Positions 7,346 to 7,449 of a stretch of 7,449 nucleotides of DNA are shown one piece after another. The DNA lies in contig SVSF01000085.1 in assembly GCA_015064425.1 (NCBI GenBank), positions 1 through 7,449 on the forward strand, in the 5' to 3' direction. This DNA is from Oscillospiraceae bacterium (lineage in GTDB: Bacteria > Bacillota_A > Clostridia > Oscillospirales > CAG-272). Below the pieces are notes generated by a model, which worked only from the letters and a program-made list of their open reading frames with translations, was not told the DNA's origin and searched no databases. Both the position numbers and the translations under genes were made by a program. How positions within the stretch are numbered: position 1 is the stretch's first letter; each line of letters begins with the position of its first letter.

Positions 7346-7449
7346 CGCTATCCTCTCCTAACGGCTCGTCATATTCTGACGAATCCCCGTTAGGATTTTT
7401 GTCATTTTTGGGGGTATTTCCACCATCGGGCGGGTTTGGAAATTCATAG
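7341..7449 (-). CDS. 3' end of an unidentified gene ending at the sigK break (partial)
   Basis: The minus-strand frame is open from the right edge to TGA at 7341-7343, giving 35 visible residues (YEFPNPPDGGNTPKND at the edge, EPLGEDSE at the end). The composition is Pro, Asn, Gly, Asp and Glu rich and looks like a disordered acidic tail; no domain can be recognised. Its stop codon is made of the last three bases of the AATGA core. Genes of an intervening element often run to the attachment site, and a serine recombinase is a natural candidate because such genes usually sit next to one. However, nothing in these residues shows this. The frame could also be chance, although the absence of stops over 105 bases and sensible codons speak for a real gene end. 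Confidence 0.5.
   Translation of the reverse strand, partial: YEFPNPPDGGNTPKNDKNPNGDSSEYDEPLGEDSE

Noticed and set aside
7331..7449. A simple frameshift in an otherwise complete sigma factor gene
   Set aside because: None of the three minus-strand frames upstream of 7345 shows sigma region 2 residues such as the expected YAARCI before NEIL; the sequence is unrelated rather than shifted.

Overview
The window looks like chromosomal DNA from an anaerobic, endospore-forming Firmicute of the Clostridia, probably near the Oscillospiraceae/Ruminococcaceae. The evidence is moderate-to-low GC, strong AAGGAGG-type ribosome binding sites, a HrcA/CIRCE-type groESL operon, a SPOCS (DUF3794)-LysM spore-coat morphogenetic protein, and a sporulation sigma factor of the SigK type. 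All genes I accept are on the minus strand, so biological order runs from high to low coordinates. Species assignment is inference.

Layout in transcription order. (1) 7341-7449: the C-terminal 35 codons of an unknown gene with an acidic, Asn/Pro/Gly-rich tail. It stops exactly inside the pentamer AATGA. (2) 6986-7345: the 3' half of a SigK-like sigma factor (linker plus region 4). Homology to the family begins abruptly at that AATGA, at the Asn-Glu of the conserved motif NEILM. This is the position at which the skin element interrupts sigK in Bacillus subtilis and Clostridioides difficile. The best reading is that the window captures one edge of a skin-like intervening element: the SpoIIIC-like half of sigK is here and the N-terminal half lies beyond the right edge. 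(3) 5344-6924: a SipL/SpoVID-like SPOCS-LysM protein, preceded by a good sigma-E-like promoter and followed by a terminator. (4) 4700-5173: a single-hotdog acyl-CoA thioesterase with its own sigma-A promoter and a GTG start. (5) 2534-4470: groES-groEL, with promoter, CIRCE operator and terminator. (6) 163-2376: a GH36 alpha-galactosidase-type hydrolase with its own promoter and terminator. (7) 34-62: a promoter pointing out of the left edge.

The right-hand third forms a sporulation module. Sigma-E would drive the SPOCS-LysM protein, which in known species ties the coat and cortex to SpoIVA around the forespore. The late mother-cell sigma factor just upstream would be assembled only in the mother cell, by DNA excision. 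The thioesterase, chaperonin and GH36 units are ordinary housekeeping or catabolic transcription units. Two starts (thioesterase, GH36) are set downstream of the first in-frame ATG, because that ATG coincides with or directly abuts a -10 promoter box.
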